A stretch of 15,343 nucleotides of DNA. Source: an uncultured Coriobacteriaceae bacterium. Lineage in GTDB: Bacteria; Actinomycetota; Coriobacteriia; Coriobacteriales; Atopobiaceae. Positions 7,497-14,447 of this stretch are shown here, one piece after another. The notes beneath the pieces were generated by a model. The model worked only from the letters and a program-made list of their open reading frames with translations. It did not search any database and was not told the DNA's origin. The stretch is from contig CACXZL010000012.1 of the NCBI GenBank assembly GCA_902772085.1, forward strand, positions 1-15,343, written 5' to 3'. Position numbers and translations under genes: made by a program. How positions within the stretch are numbered: the stretch's first letter is position 1; each line of letters starts with the position of its first letter.

Positions 7497-8588
7497 ATGA
7501 GCAGAGTCTACAACTTCTCCGCCGGTCCGGCAGTACTACCCGAGGACGTACTGCGCGAGTGCGCAGATGAGATGCTCGACTACCGCGGTTGCGGCATGAG
7601 CGTCATGGAGATGAGCCACCGTTCGGCCATGTATCAGAAGATCATCGATGATGCCGAGGCCGACCTGCGCGACCTGATGGGCATCCCCTCGAACTACAAG
7701 GTCCTCTTCCTGCAGGGTGGCGCTTCCCAGCAGTTCGCCGCCATCCCGCTCAACATCTGCAACCTACCCGGCGCGCACAAGAAAGCCGACTACATCCTCA
7801 CCGGCATGTGGGCAAAGAAGGCCTTCCAGGAGGCCGGCCGCTTCATCGACGCGCAGGCGGTGGCCTCGAGCGCCGACGAGACCTTCTCCTACATCCCCGA
7901 CTGCTCGGACCTGCCCATCCGCGACGACGCCGACTACGTGTACATCTGCGAAAACAACACCATCTACGGTACCGTCTACCATGAGCTGCCAAACACCAAG
8001 GGCAAGCTTCTCATCTCCGACGTAAGCTCGATGTTCCTCAGCCAGCCCCATGACGTGGAGAGGTACGGCGTCATCTACGGCGGCGTGCAGAAGAACGTCG
8101 GTCCCGCGGGTCTCGTGATCTCGGTCATCCGCGAGGACCTCATCGCGGGCGAGGACATCGCCGACGTACCCACGATGCTCCAGTGGAAGACGCAGGCCGA
8201 CGCCGGCTCCATGTACAACACGCCCAACTGCTGGGCCATCTACGTGTGCGGCAAGGTCTTCAAGTGGCTCAAGGGCAAGGGCGGTCTGGCGGCCATGAAG
8301 GAGGTCAACGAGGCGAAGGCAAAGATCCTCTACGACTTCTTGGACGAGTCCGAGCTCTTCAAGGGCACCGTGCGCAAGCAGGACCGCTCGCTCATGAACG
8401 TGCCGTTCGTCACCGGCGATGCGGATCTGGACGCCGAGTTCGTGAAGGAGTCCAAGGCCGCAGGGCTCGAGAACCTCAAGGGCCACCGCTCCGTGGGCGG
8501 CATGCGCGCCTCCATCTACAACGCCATGCCCGTTGAGGGCGTGGAGAAGCTCGTCGCCTTCATGAAGGACTTCGAAGCCAAGCACTAG
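7497..8588 (+). CDS. serC: Phosphoserine aminotransferase
   Basis: The product is 363 aa, the normal length. ATG at 7497 has GAAAGG about 10 nt upstream, and the protein then begins with the family start 'YNFSAGPAVLPEDVL'; the frame's extension to 7392 does not fit the family. It is a PLP-dependent enzyme that converts 3-phosphohydroxypyruvate and glutamate to O-phosphoserine and 2-oxoglutarate, and often serves pyridoxal phosphate synthesis. The PLP-binding Lys199 is in 'YGGVQKNVGPAGL', preceded by 'LLISDVSSMF' with the cofactor-contacting Asp. 'QGGASQQFAAIP' (73-84) matches the phosphate-binding loop. Codons are strongly GC-ending, unlike the Dcd-like gene, as expected for a well-expressed housekeeping gene. 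No serA or serB lies beside it. Confidence 0.96.
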   Translation: MSRVYNFSAGPAVLPEDVLRECADEMLDYRGCGMSVMEMSHRSAMYQKIIDDAEADLRDLMGIPSNYKVLFLQGGASQQFAAIPLNICNLPGAHKKADYILTGMWAKKAFQEAGRFIDAQAVASSADETFSYIPDCSDLPIRDDADYVYICENNTIYGTVYHELPNTKGKLLISDVSSMFLSQPHDVERYGVIYGGVQKNVGPAGLVISVIREDLIAGEDIADVPTMLQWKTQADAGSMYNTPNCWAIYVCGKVFKWLKGKGGLAAMKEVNEAKAKILYDFLDESELFKGTVRKQDRSLMNVPFVTGDADLDAEFVKESKAAGLENLKGHRSVGGMRASIYNAMPVEGVEKLVAFMKDFEAKH

Positions 8589-8601
8589 CGTCAGCCGTAC
8601 C

Positions 8602-8629
8602 GGGCTGGCATGGGCGACCATCCTGGCCC
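8602..8629 (+). terminator. Possible hairpin after serC
   Basis: Starting 13 bases after the serC stop, GGGCTGGCATGG (8602-8613) can pair with CCATCCTGGCCC (8618-8629) over 11 of 12 positions if two G-U pairs are allowed. There is no T-run after it, so intrinsic termination is only a guess. Confidence 0.3.
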
Positions 8630-8664
8630 AGTGGCGTCAAGTCCTTTCGGCGCCATGGACAAGT

Positions 8665-8711
8665 GTCGTGCTCAAGCAATTCCCGTTCCCGCGGAATTGC
8701 TTGAGCACGAC
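8665..8711. terminator. Perfect 19-bp inverted repeat between convergent genes
   Basis: GTCGTGCTCAAGCAATTCC (8665-8683) is the exact reverse complement of 8693-8711, with a 9-nt loop. It lies in the 127-base gap between serC and the convergent gene whose stop is at 8716. Position and symmetry suit a bidirectional terminator, although flanking T-runs are poor (TGGTTT on the plus strand). A dispersed palindromic repeat is the alternative. Confidence 0.55.
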
Positions 8712-8715
8712 TGGT

Positions 8716-9273
8716 TTACATACCGCTTGGTCTGAGCTCTGCGGGGAGGACGTCAATCGTCACCTCCGATTTCTCGTGGAGGGTACCGCTGCTCGCTTCT
8801 ACGGTCACCGGATTTCTCCCCACCGGTAAGGGATAGGCAAGTTCGACGTACCGCAGCTTCTCACCAGGAGCGAGCGACTGGTTCTCATACAGGATGCAAG
8901 ACGGATAGCCCGTAGGATAGAGGGAGACGCTCACGGCTTTTCCCGTTCTTTCCATGCATTCCAAACGCAACTCCGCTCGTGTTTCGCCCACCCACATCTG
9001 CATGAGCGGTGCTGTACGCAGGCAATACAGGCCCTTGTCATGCGACATCTGCACAAGCTGCGTTTCGGCGACGGAATCCTCCACGACATGACTCGCATCC
9101 TCAGCTGCGGCATGACGTGTCTCGGAAGACGTGCACCCCCCATACGTCGGCGATATCCTCGCGATCGCAAGGCACACGATGATTCCAACCGCAAACGTGC
9201 TCCCCTGCCATGCCGTTCTTTTCAGACGCTGCCGAGTCCTCGCACGACGTCGAGCATGTTTCTTACTACGCAT
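8716..9273 (-). CDS. Small membrane-anchored secreted protein, unknown function
   Basis: The product is 185 aa from the ATG at 9273, which has an excellent site (AAGGAGGT, 5 nt upstream). The frame stays open to 9753, but that extension overlaps the acyltransferase gene and has no start signal. The N-terminus is very basic (MRSKKHARRRARTRQRLKR). One membrane segment follows ('FAVGIIVCLAIARI', about 28-42), so the remainder should be outside. The outer domain has a beta-rich pattern 'CILYENQSLAPGEKLRYVEL' then 'PLPVGRNPVTVEA', like small surface proteins of Gram-positives that carry a 'Y-x-S/N-x-x-I/L-x-PG' turn. It is preceded by 182 bases that should hold its promoter. I do not recognise a specific family. 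Confidence 0.7.
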   Translation of the reverse strand: MRSKKHARRRARTRQRLKRTAWQGSTFAVGIIVCLAIARISPTYGGCTSSETRHAAAEDASHVVEDSVAETQLVQMSHDKGLYCLRTAPLMQMWVGETRAELRLECMERTGKAVSVSLYPTGYPSCILYENQSLAPGEKLRYVELAYPLPVGRNPVTVEASSGTLHEKSEVTIDVLPAELRPSGM

Positions 9274-9424
9274 CGCAACCTCCTTAAACCTTGTCCGATG
9301 GACTAAGCTTAGGACTGGCTGCAACACACCTGTAGAAGTTTTAAGGTACGGCTCGCAGCTATCTTGCGCATAACTCGCAGGTATTGCCCCATTCCACGCC
9401 TTCACAGGCGAGATGCATGTACTC

Positions 9425-9446
9425 AGACGACACCAGAGTGTCGTCT
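9425..9446 (-). terminator. Hairpin after the acyltransferase gene
   Basis: AGACGACAC (9425-9433) and GTGTCGTCT (9438-9446) form a perfect 9-bp stem with a 4-nt loop, starting 9 bases past the acyltransferase stop at 9456. Its place at the end of a long minus-strand gene cluster suits a terminator, but no clear T-run follows. Confidence 0.5.
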
Positions 9447-9455
9447 CATCCAAAC

Positions 9456-10460
9456 CTAGAACAGAAAACGGTACAGCCCGACTCGTTTCGTGAGCTGGAT
9501 GAAGGCCCAGCAGAGAGCTGCGCCCAGTGCCGTCGCCGTCAACGCGACGAGCCACAGGTTGTCGACGTGGAGAAGCCGCACGAGCACGATACGCAATCCC
9601 TGCACGGCAAGAAGATGCGTGACGTACAGCGCGAGCGACTCCGCTCCGAAGCGCTCCAATGCCGTAGCCACCACCCCGTTCGTACGCGATATCAACACGC
9701 TTGCCACATATGCCCCACCAAACCCCATGGCAGCGCCGAGAAACGCGCAACAACGCCCATACAAGAGAGACGCCCCTCCCTGCGTCCCAAGCAAGACAGC
9801 CGTTTCGCTTTTATGCGAAGTGGAAGCGGAGGCCTCACCAGTACCGCTCGCAAACGCATCGAGGGGTGAGAACACACACATCCCGAGGGCATAGTACACC
9901 GCGTGATTGCAGAAGTCATGCAGCATCCACACGTCAGGCACGAGGGGCTGCGCGACGTACAGCACGATCGACAGGCAAAGCAACGCACGGTCGGCATACC
10001 GGCGAAGCACCGCCGATAGCCCGCAATGCAACAAAAACATGAAGAACAGCACGTACAGATACCAGAACTGGCTAAACGGCACCACGGGAGAGCAGAGGAA
10101 GTCCCTCAGTCCCTCGCCTTTGTTTGTGAAGCTAGACATGACCTGCATCCCGCACGCAGTCAGAAAACCCCAGATGAAATAGGGTTTTACCAAGCGTCGT
10201 AGTTTCTTCTTGAGCTCTTGCGCCATATCCTTACGCCAAAGACCGCCCGCAAAGAATCCTGACACCACAAAGAACGCGGGCATATGGAAGCCGTAGATAA
10301 CATCCTTGACGATGCGTATTCCTTGAATGTGGGGATGTGCGGCAAGCGTCGCATCCGCAGCAAGCCCCTGCACGGCATGGCCAAGGATGACGAGCACTAT
10401 GAGCACGCCCTTGAGGACGTCGACCCAGCGCACTCGTCCACGTACCGTCGCGGAAGCCAT
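9456..10460 (-). CDS. Acyltransferase-3 family membrane protein
   Basis: The product is 334 aa with about ten hydrophobic segments, the normal build of this family. The N-terminus 'RVRWVDVLKGVLIVLVILGH' has the conserved R-x-x-W-x-D-x-x-K-G pattern and the His that ends the first helix. 'FHMPAFFVVSGFFAGG' (about 58-73) is the second conserved block. These enzymes move acyl groups, typically acetyl from acetyl-CoA, onto sugars of surface polysaccharides or lipids. ATG at 10460 lies 4 bases after the stop of the epimerase gene, so it is translated from the same transcript and probably modifies the same glycan. A low-complexity Ser/Ala/Thr loop with 'GTGEASASTSHKSE' (about 206-219) may be exposed. 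The acyl acceptor is unknown. Confidence 0.88.
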   Translation of the reverse strand: MASATVRGRVRWVDVLKGVLIVLVILGHAVQGLAADATLAAHPHIQGIRIVKDVIYGFHMPAFFVVSGFFAGGLWRKDMAQELKKKLRRLVKPYFIWGFLTACGMQVMSSFTNKGEGLRDFLCSPVVPFSQFWYLYVLFFMFLLHCGLSAVLRRYADRALLCLSIVLYVAQPLVPDVWMLHDFCNHAVYYALGMCVFSPLDAFASGTGEASASTSHKSETAVLLGTQGGASLLYGRCCAFLGAAMGFGGAYVASVLISRTNGVVATALERFGAESLALYVTHLLAVQGLRIVLVRLLHVDNLWLVALTATALGAALCWAFIQLTKRVGLYRFLF

Positions 10461-10464
10461 ACGT

Positions 10465-11547
10465 CTAGCCCTCGCCTTGCGCTCTCAGCATGGAGACGGT
10501 ACGCTCCACGCCCTCTTCGATGCCATAGTGCGCGCACCAGCCCAGAGAATGAAGTCGCGTCGCATCAAGCAATGCCTTCGTTGCGGTGGAGTACCCCGCA
10601 CGCTCGGTCGCCTCCGGCAGCTCGAAGACCACCGAGCCGCCACCAGCCTTGCACGCGATGCCCGCAAGATCTCGCAGGGAGATGTTTGACCGGTCATCAG
10701 CCGCATTGTACGCCATGCCCTCGGTGCCACGCGTAAGCACCCAGAGCAGGGCGGATACCGCGTCGGCCACATAGAGATAGGAGAAGACCTGCGTACCTTC
10801 GCTCTTGAGCACCACGTCTGCGCCCGCCACCGCCTTGCGCAGAAACTGCGAGAGTGCCTTGGTGTCAGAGTCCAGCAGCGTGGGGCCATAGATGCGCGGA
10901 AGTCTCGGCAGGTAGACGTGGGCGCCACGCTCCGCAGCATACGCCTGACACAGGGCCTCACCCAGACGCTTGGCCTCAGGATAGCCTGCGCGCAACGTGT
11001 TGCAGTCAAGATAGCCGCAGTACGATTCGTCAAATTTCTCTACGTCTCCGCGATTCTGCCCGTAAACCTCCACCGACGAGGCAAACAAGAACCGTCCGTC
11101 CTTGCATGATCTCAGCTGCCAGTCCAAGAGATTCTGAAGGCCCGTCACGTTTGCAGTGATGGTGCCTATGGGCTGCGTGGCATAGGCGCGAGGATGCGTC
11201 GTGCTCGCCAGATGAACCACCACGTCGGCAGATGTCGTCGGTGCCGCTCCCAGCACCGACACGTCGAGTTCCTCAAACGCAAACGAAGGCTCGTCAAGGT
11301 ACGGCAGGCGCCGCTCTGCGCGCGCCTTGCTCCGTCCCAAGGCGAGCACACGTACGTCAAGCCCGTCGGTAAGCCGCTTGCGCATGAGGACGTCTACCAG
11401 AAAAGTCCCCACCATGCCCGTCGCGCCGGAAATGCCCACGACAGAACCGTCCAAGACATCCCAGTCGACGCCGCAGCCACACACAAGGTCGAGGTCCTCC
11501 ACGTACCGCTCGTCCGAGAGGCGCCAAGGAGCCACTACTTGAGCCAT
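10465..11547 (-). CDS. NAD-dependent epimerase/dehydratase family protein
   Basis: The product is 360 aa of the extended short-chain dehydrogenase type. ATG at 11547 has GGAGGA just upstream and overlaps the end of the cytidylyltransferase gene by 13 bases; the frame's extension to 11571 is not needed. 'GISGATGMVGTFL' (38-50) is the Rossmann dinucleotide loop. 'LASTTHP' (113-119) and 'FASSVEVYGQ' (155-164) give the catalytic Ser. Tyr189 and Lys193 in 'GYPEAKRLGE' form the YxxxK pair, and 'RLPRIYGP' is a conserved downstream block. Such enzymes epimerise, reduce or dehydrate nucleotide sugars. Translational coupling to an IspD/TarI-type enzyme suggests it acts on, or supplies, the CDP-linked or phosphorylated sugar made with that partner. 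The exact substrate cannot be read from sequence. Confidence 0.88.
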   Translation of the reverse strand: MAQVVAPWRLSDERYVEDLDLVCGCGVDWDVLDGSVVGISGATGMVGTFLVDVLMRKRLTDGLDVRVLALGRSKARAERRLPYLDEPSFAFEELDVSVLGAAPTTSADVVVHLASTTHPRAYATQPIGTITANVTGLQNLLDWQLRSCKDGRFLFASSVEVYGQNRGDVEKFDESYCGYLDCNTLRAGYPEAKRLGEALCQAYAAERGAHVYLPRLPRIYGPTLLDSDTKALSQFLRKAVAGADVVLKSEGTQVFSYLYVADAVSALLWVLTRGTEGMAYNAADDRSNISLRDLAGIACKAGGGSVVFELPEATERAGYSTATKALLDATRLHSLGWCAHYGIEEGVERTVSMLRAQGEG

Positions 11548-12260
11548 GTGTCCTCCTCCAGGGCAAGCCACGCCTTAAACATCTCCAGGTCATCGCGGGT
11601 CGTCAGCTTGATGTTTCTGTCGGAACCCGCGGCGAAGTTCAGCGTGTGGCCCAGCGTCACCATCATCGTGTTTGTGTAGTGCGAGCCGTCGATGCCCACC
11701 CCCGTTGCGAAAGCCTCGCGATACGCATCTATGAGCATGTCGAAGCGGTACGCCTGAGGCGTGGAAACGCGACGAAGCATCTCGCGTGGTATATAGGCCA
11801 TCGTCGTCGAAGGGTCTTCGTCGTTCACCAAAAAGATCTGCTCGTTGTAGGGTAGGCTCGTCACGGCATTGCCACGCTCCGCCGCCACGCGCACCACGTC
11901 GGAAAGGACGTCGGCGTCCACCAGGGGCCGTATGCCGTCATGCACCACCACCAGGTCATCGGGAGCCGCCACGCCTTCCAGGGCATATACGCCATTGCGG
12001 ATGGACTCCTGTCCACTCTGTCCGCCGGGCACAATCTGCAAGAGTTTGTTTATCCCAAACTGACTGGCGTAGGCACGCGCCACGTCCTGCCATCCCTCCA
12101 AGCACACGAGCGTGATGTCGTCGATATCGGGGTGGCGCTGAAAGCCCTCAAGCGTATACACGAGGACGGGCTTGTCGTGGACGTTTATGAACTGCTTGGG
12201 TATGTCCTGCCCCATGCGGGTACCAGAACCGGCGGCGATGATGACAGCGTGGGTCTGCAT
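11535..12260 (-). CDS. IspD/TarI-type cytidylyltransferase
   Basis: The product is 241 aa. Enzymes of this family join CTP to a polyol or sugar phosphate: IspD uses methylerythritol 4-phosphate, TarI/Bcs1 uses ribitol 5-phosphate. The CTP loop 'VIIAAGSGTRMGQDIPKQFI' (6-25) has the conserved Arg15 and Lys22. 'VVHDGIRPLV' (105-114), 'VSTPQAYRFD' and the terminal 'RNIKLTTRDDLEMFKAWL' are also present; the last is close to the N-I-K-x-T-T pattern of both IspD and TarI. I favour a TarI-like surface-polymer role because the epimerase gene overlaps it and phosphonate genes lie upstream, whereas isoprenoid genes are absent. ATG at 12260 has only a weak ribosome site (GAAGGA about 11 nt away). IspD proper remains possible. 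Confidence 0.85.
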   Translation of the reverse strand: MQTHAVIIAAGSGTRMGQDIPKQFINVHDKPVLVYTLEGFQRHPDIDDITLVCLEGWQDVARAYASQFGINKLLQIVPGGQSGQESIRNGVYALEGVAAPDDLVVVHDGIRPLVDADVLSDVVRVAAERGNAVTSLPYNEQIFLVNDEDPSTTMAYIPREMLRRVSTPQAYRFDMLIDAYREAFATGVGIDGSHYTNTMMVTLGHTLNFAAGSDRNIKLTTRDDLEMFKAWLALEEDTWLK

Positions 12261-12340
12261 GGCTTTGTCTATCCTTCACAACGATACGAGAACCTTACAA
12301 GACATCCAGTGTAGCACGTCAACCAAAAGGAGGTGCATTT
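12261..12340 (-). promoter_or_regulatory. Possible promoter for the cytidylyltransferase operon
   Basis: On the minus strand TTGACG (about 12321-12316) is followed after 16-17 bases by TTGTAA/TGTAAG (about 12299-12293), a reasonable -35 with a modest -10, about 30-35 bases before the start codon at 12260. This would let the ispD-type, epimerase and acyltransferase genes be expressed apart from the upstream fusion gene. Confidence 0.35.
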
Positions 12341-12346
12341 TTTGGC

Positions 12347-12371
12347 GGGTCACCCCTGTGGCAGGGTCACC
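12347..12371. repeat. Short direct repeat GGGTCACC
   Basis: GGGTCACC occurs at 12347-12354 and again at 12364-12371, 17 bases apart, directly beside the first GTGTAC-core repeat. The bases between the copies include CCCTG-TGG-CAGGG, a small hairpin. It could be part of the same control region. Confidence 0.35.
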
Positions 12372-12499
12372 GTGTACGCTTTCCGTCCGGAACGCCTCCC
12401 TACCGTGTACACTTCCGTTGCCGGCGGTTCGCCCCGTGTACACTTCCCCGGCCGGCGGTCCGCACTGGGGAGGGGACGTTCGTGACCGAAAGTGTACGC
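12370..12499. repeat. GTGTAC-core repeat array, three direct copies and one inverted
   Basis: CGTGTAC starts at 12371, 12404 and 12435, giving steps of 33 and 31 bases. Copies two and three share CCGTGTACACTTCC followed by a GCCGGCGGT element; copy one is GTGTACGCTTTCC. An inverted relative, GAAAGTGTACGC, lies at about 12488-12499. The core GTGTACAC is itself a palindrome, as expected of a dimeric regulator's site, and the steps equal about three helical turns. The array fills the gap upstream of the ispD-type operon. No frame here looks coding, despite repetitive translations. Confidence 0.55.
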
Positions 12500-12572
12500 G
12501 GCGGCACGACGGCACGAGTCGTTCGCGAAGAGGGTCCTCCGAGAGTGCACCGTCCCTCGCACATGCGTTCCG

Positions 12573-14438
12573 CTACGCGAGAGCCTCGCCGTATAGCGCC
12601 CGTATCTCATCGGGCGAAAGCTCCAGCGGGAAGTTTGCCAGGCGCTGTGCGTTCACGCCCTGCGCGAGCACGCTCAGATCCTCCGGTGACGCCGGGCCGA
12701 TCGAAGGCAGTTCGAGCTCACGAACAAGTCCCTCGAAGCGCGACAGACCACTGCCCTTCTTTACCGTCCTGTCCCCGCAAAGAAGGACGTCGAGTTCGCG
12801 CAGCCGCTCCGACGTCTGCCCGCCACCGCGCTTGAGCAGCACGCGCCAGCAACCCGGGACGCAAAGCGCCGCCGCATGCCCATGCGCCACCTTGAAGCGC
12901 GACGTGATGCCATAGCTCATGGCGTGTGCGGCCGTGGTGGTCGTGATATTGATCGCCTTGCCCGCCTCGTTTGCCGCGTGCATCATGTGCCGTGCCGCCA
13001 CCTCGTCGCCATCCATGTAGCCACGCCAATGCGCCATGAGAGAGCGGATCGCGCACGCCGAATGCACGCGGCTTTCCTCGCACGACCGCGCCGACCAATG
13101 CGACTCCACGGCGTGACAGAGCGCGTCGAGCATGGTGGACACCCGCTGGTAGCGCGGCAGTCCTCCGAGCAGCGACGGGCAGAGCACCGCCACCTGCGGC
13201 AGCAAGCGGTCGGCTGCCACGGAGACCTTCTTGCCGTCCACGTAGACCACGGCGAAGTGCGTAGACTCGCTGCCCGTGCCCGCCGTGGAGGGAATCGCGA
13301 CGTGGGGCACAGGACTCAGCTCCGCGAGCCTGTCTCCGAGCAACGACTCGCGCCACGGTACCGACACGTCGGAAACCGCCGCCACGCATTTGGCCACGTC
13401 GATGGCGCTTCCCCCGCCAAGGCTCACCACAGAGTCGCAGCCATGCGACCGATAGGCCTCCACCGCCTGCGCCACCTGGTCGATGTCCGGGTTTGGCTTC
13501 ACGTCGGCGTAAAGCGGCAGACCGTGCAAGACACCGCCCAGCACGACCGCCAGTCGCTCACCAAAGAACGGGTCGGCCACAACCAACGGCCTGCGCATGC
13601 CCACCGCAGCAAACAAAGACGACAGGTCGCTCACGGCATCCGCCGACCAACCGACCGCACCCCTCTCAAGACGCATCGTACCATCGGCCAGCTCGTACAC
13701 GGGCTGGTCGTCAAAGTCGTGCAGACGTATCATGCCTGAGACACGCACGAGATCGTCCTGCGTATCTATCTCCTCGAGCACATGTCCCGTATAGGGATGC
13801 GCCACCACATGCATTCGCCCATACACCGTGTTTGCCGCGTTCTCCGCATACACGCCCGTCTTCCCCAGGTCCACGAAGCCCTCCACGGCATCTAGCCAGA
13901 TGTTCACGGCATCCGGCGAAAGCCGATACATCGCCTGAAAGGCAGTGAGGCTCGACCCCTCGATGCCCACGCCGACCTTGCGCACCTCGCCGCCTATGAC
14001 CTCTGCCGAGAAGTCCTTCTCTGGTACCGGCAGGCTCGAATCCACCGAGCCATACGAGCCGGCGGGCAAATCGAGCAGTCCACGCACGTAGCCAACGTCA
14101 AACACGAGGTCGCCATGAAGCATCAGCACCTCCTCGTCGCGCAAAAGCTCACGAACAAGCCACATGCTGTAGATGTAGTTGGTCTCACGATACCGGTCGT
14201 TGCGCACAAACGAGAACGTGCACCCGTCCACCTTGAACTCCCGTGCCACCGCCTCCAGCTGCTCAGGCCAAGGTCCGGTCGTCACCACGAAGTCGCGTAT
14301 GCCGCAGGAGAAGAGGATGCGCAGCTGCCGATGAAAGATGGACTCCCCCGAGGCGAGCCTCACCATGCATTTGGGATTGCGCTCGGTAAGCTTGCCCAGA
14401 CGAGAACCGAGTCCCGAGTTGAAGATGAGCGCCTTCAC
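12573..14438 (-). CDS. Nucleotidyltransferase fused to Fe-dependent phosphonoacetaldehyde reductase-like dehydrogenase
   Basis: The product is 621 aa in two domains, starting at GTG 14438 behind AGGGGGCGGAT, 9 bases after the decarboxylase stop. Residues 1-240 are a LicC/PntC-like nucleotidyltransferase: 'FNSGLGSRLGKLT' (6-18), Lys23 in 'NPKCMV', 'ETNYIYSMWL' (85-94), metal-binding Asp110 in 'LHGDLVFD' and 'EEIDTQDDL' (222-230). Residues 250-621 are an iron-type alcohol dehydrogenase with 'GGGSAIDVAK' (341-350) and 'STAGTGSES'. Its metal ligands Asp438, His442, His505 and His519 have the same spacing as those of E. coli FucO (196, 200, 263, 277). Next to a phosphonopyruvate decarboxylase, the expected chemistry is reduction of phosphonoacetaldehyde to 2-hydroxyethylphosphonate and its activation as a CMP (or other NMP) ester. 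Family calls are firm; substrates are inferred. Confidence 0.88.
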   Translation of the reverse strand: MKALIFNSGLGSRLGKLTERNPKCMVRLASGESIFHRQLRILFSCGIRDFVVTTGPWPEQLEAVAREFKVDGCTFSFVRNDRYRETNYIYSMWLVRELLRDEEVLMLHGDLVFDVGYVRGLLDLPAGSYGSVDSSLPVPEKDFSAEVIGGEVRKVGVGIEGSSLTAFQAMYRLSPDAVNIWLDAVEGFVDLGKTGVYAENAANTVYGRMHVVAHPYTGHVLEEIDTQDDLVRVSGMIRLHDFDDQPVYELADGTMRLERGAVGWSADAVSDLSSLFAAVGMRRPLVVADPFFGERLAVVLGGVLHGLPLYADVKPNPDIDQVAQAVEAYRSHGCDSVVSLGGGSAIDVAKCVAAVSDVSVPWRESLLGDRLAELSPVPHVAIPSTAGTGSESTHFAVVYVDGKKVSVAADRLLPQVAVLCPSLLGGLPRYQRVSTMLDALCHAVESHWSARSCEESRVHSACAIRSLMAHWRGYMDGDEVAARHMMHAANEAGKAINITTTTAAHAMSYGITSRFKVAHGHAAALCVPGCWRVLLKRGGGQTSERLRELDVLLCGDRTVKKGSGLSRFEGLVRELELPSIGPASPEDLSVLAQGVNAQRLANFPLELSPDEIRALYGEALA

Positions 14439-14447
14439 ATCCGCCCC

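Noticed and set aside
7497..8588. serC as a 2-aminoethylphosphonate transaminase belonging to the phosphonate cluster
   Set aside because: The start motif, the Lys199 context and the length match phosphoserine aminotransferase, and the gene lies on the other strand with two gene boundaries in between.
7764..8621. Long minus-strand frame opposite serC
   Set aside because: It is a mirror of the strongly GC-biased serC codons, with a repetitive V/L/A/H-rich translation and no ribosome site.
9274..9753. N-terminal extension of the small secreted protein gene to 9753
   Set aside because: It overlaps the well-supported acyltransferase gene by about 300 bases, lacks a start signal, and the ATG at 9273 has a near-perfect ribosome site.
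12370..12460. CRISPR-like array
   Set aside because: The repeat units are about 14 bases with degenerate partners, spacing is only 31-33 bases, copies are few, and no cas gene is present.
12876..13739. Plus-strand frame of 287 codons opposite the fusion gene
   Set aside because: It is R/H/A-rich, has no recognisable motif, and lies entirely within the nucleotidyltransferase-dehydrogenase gene.
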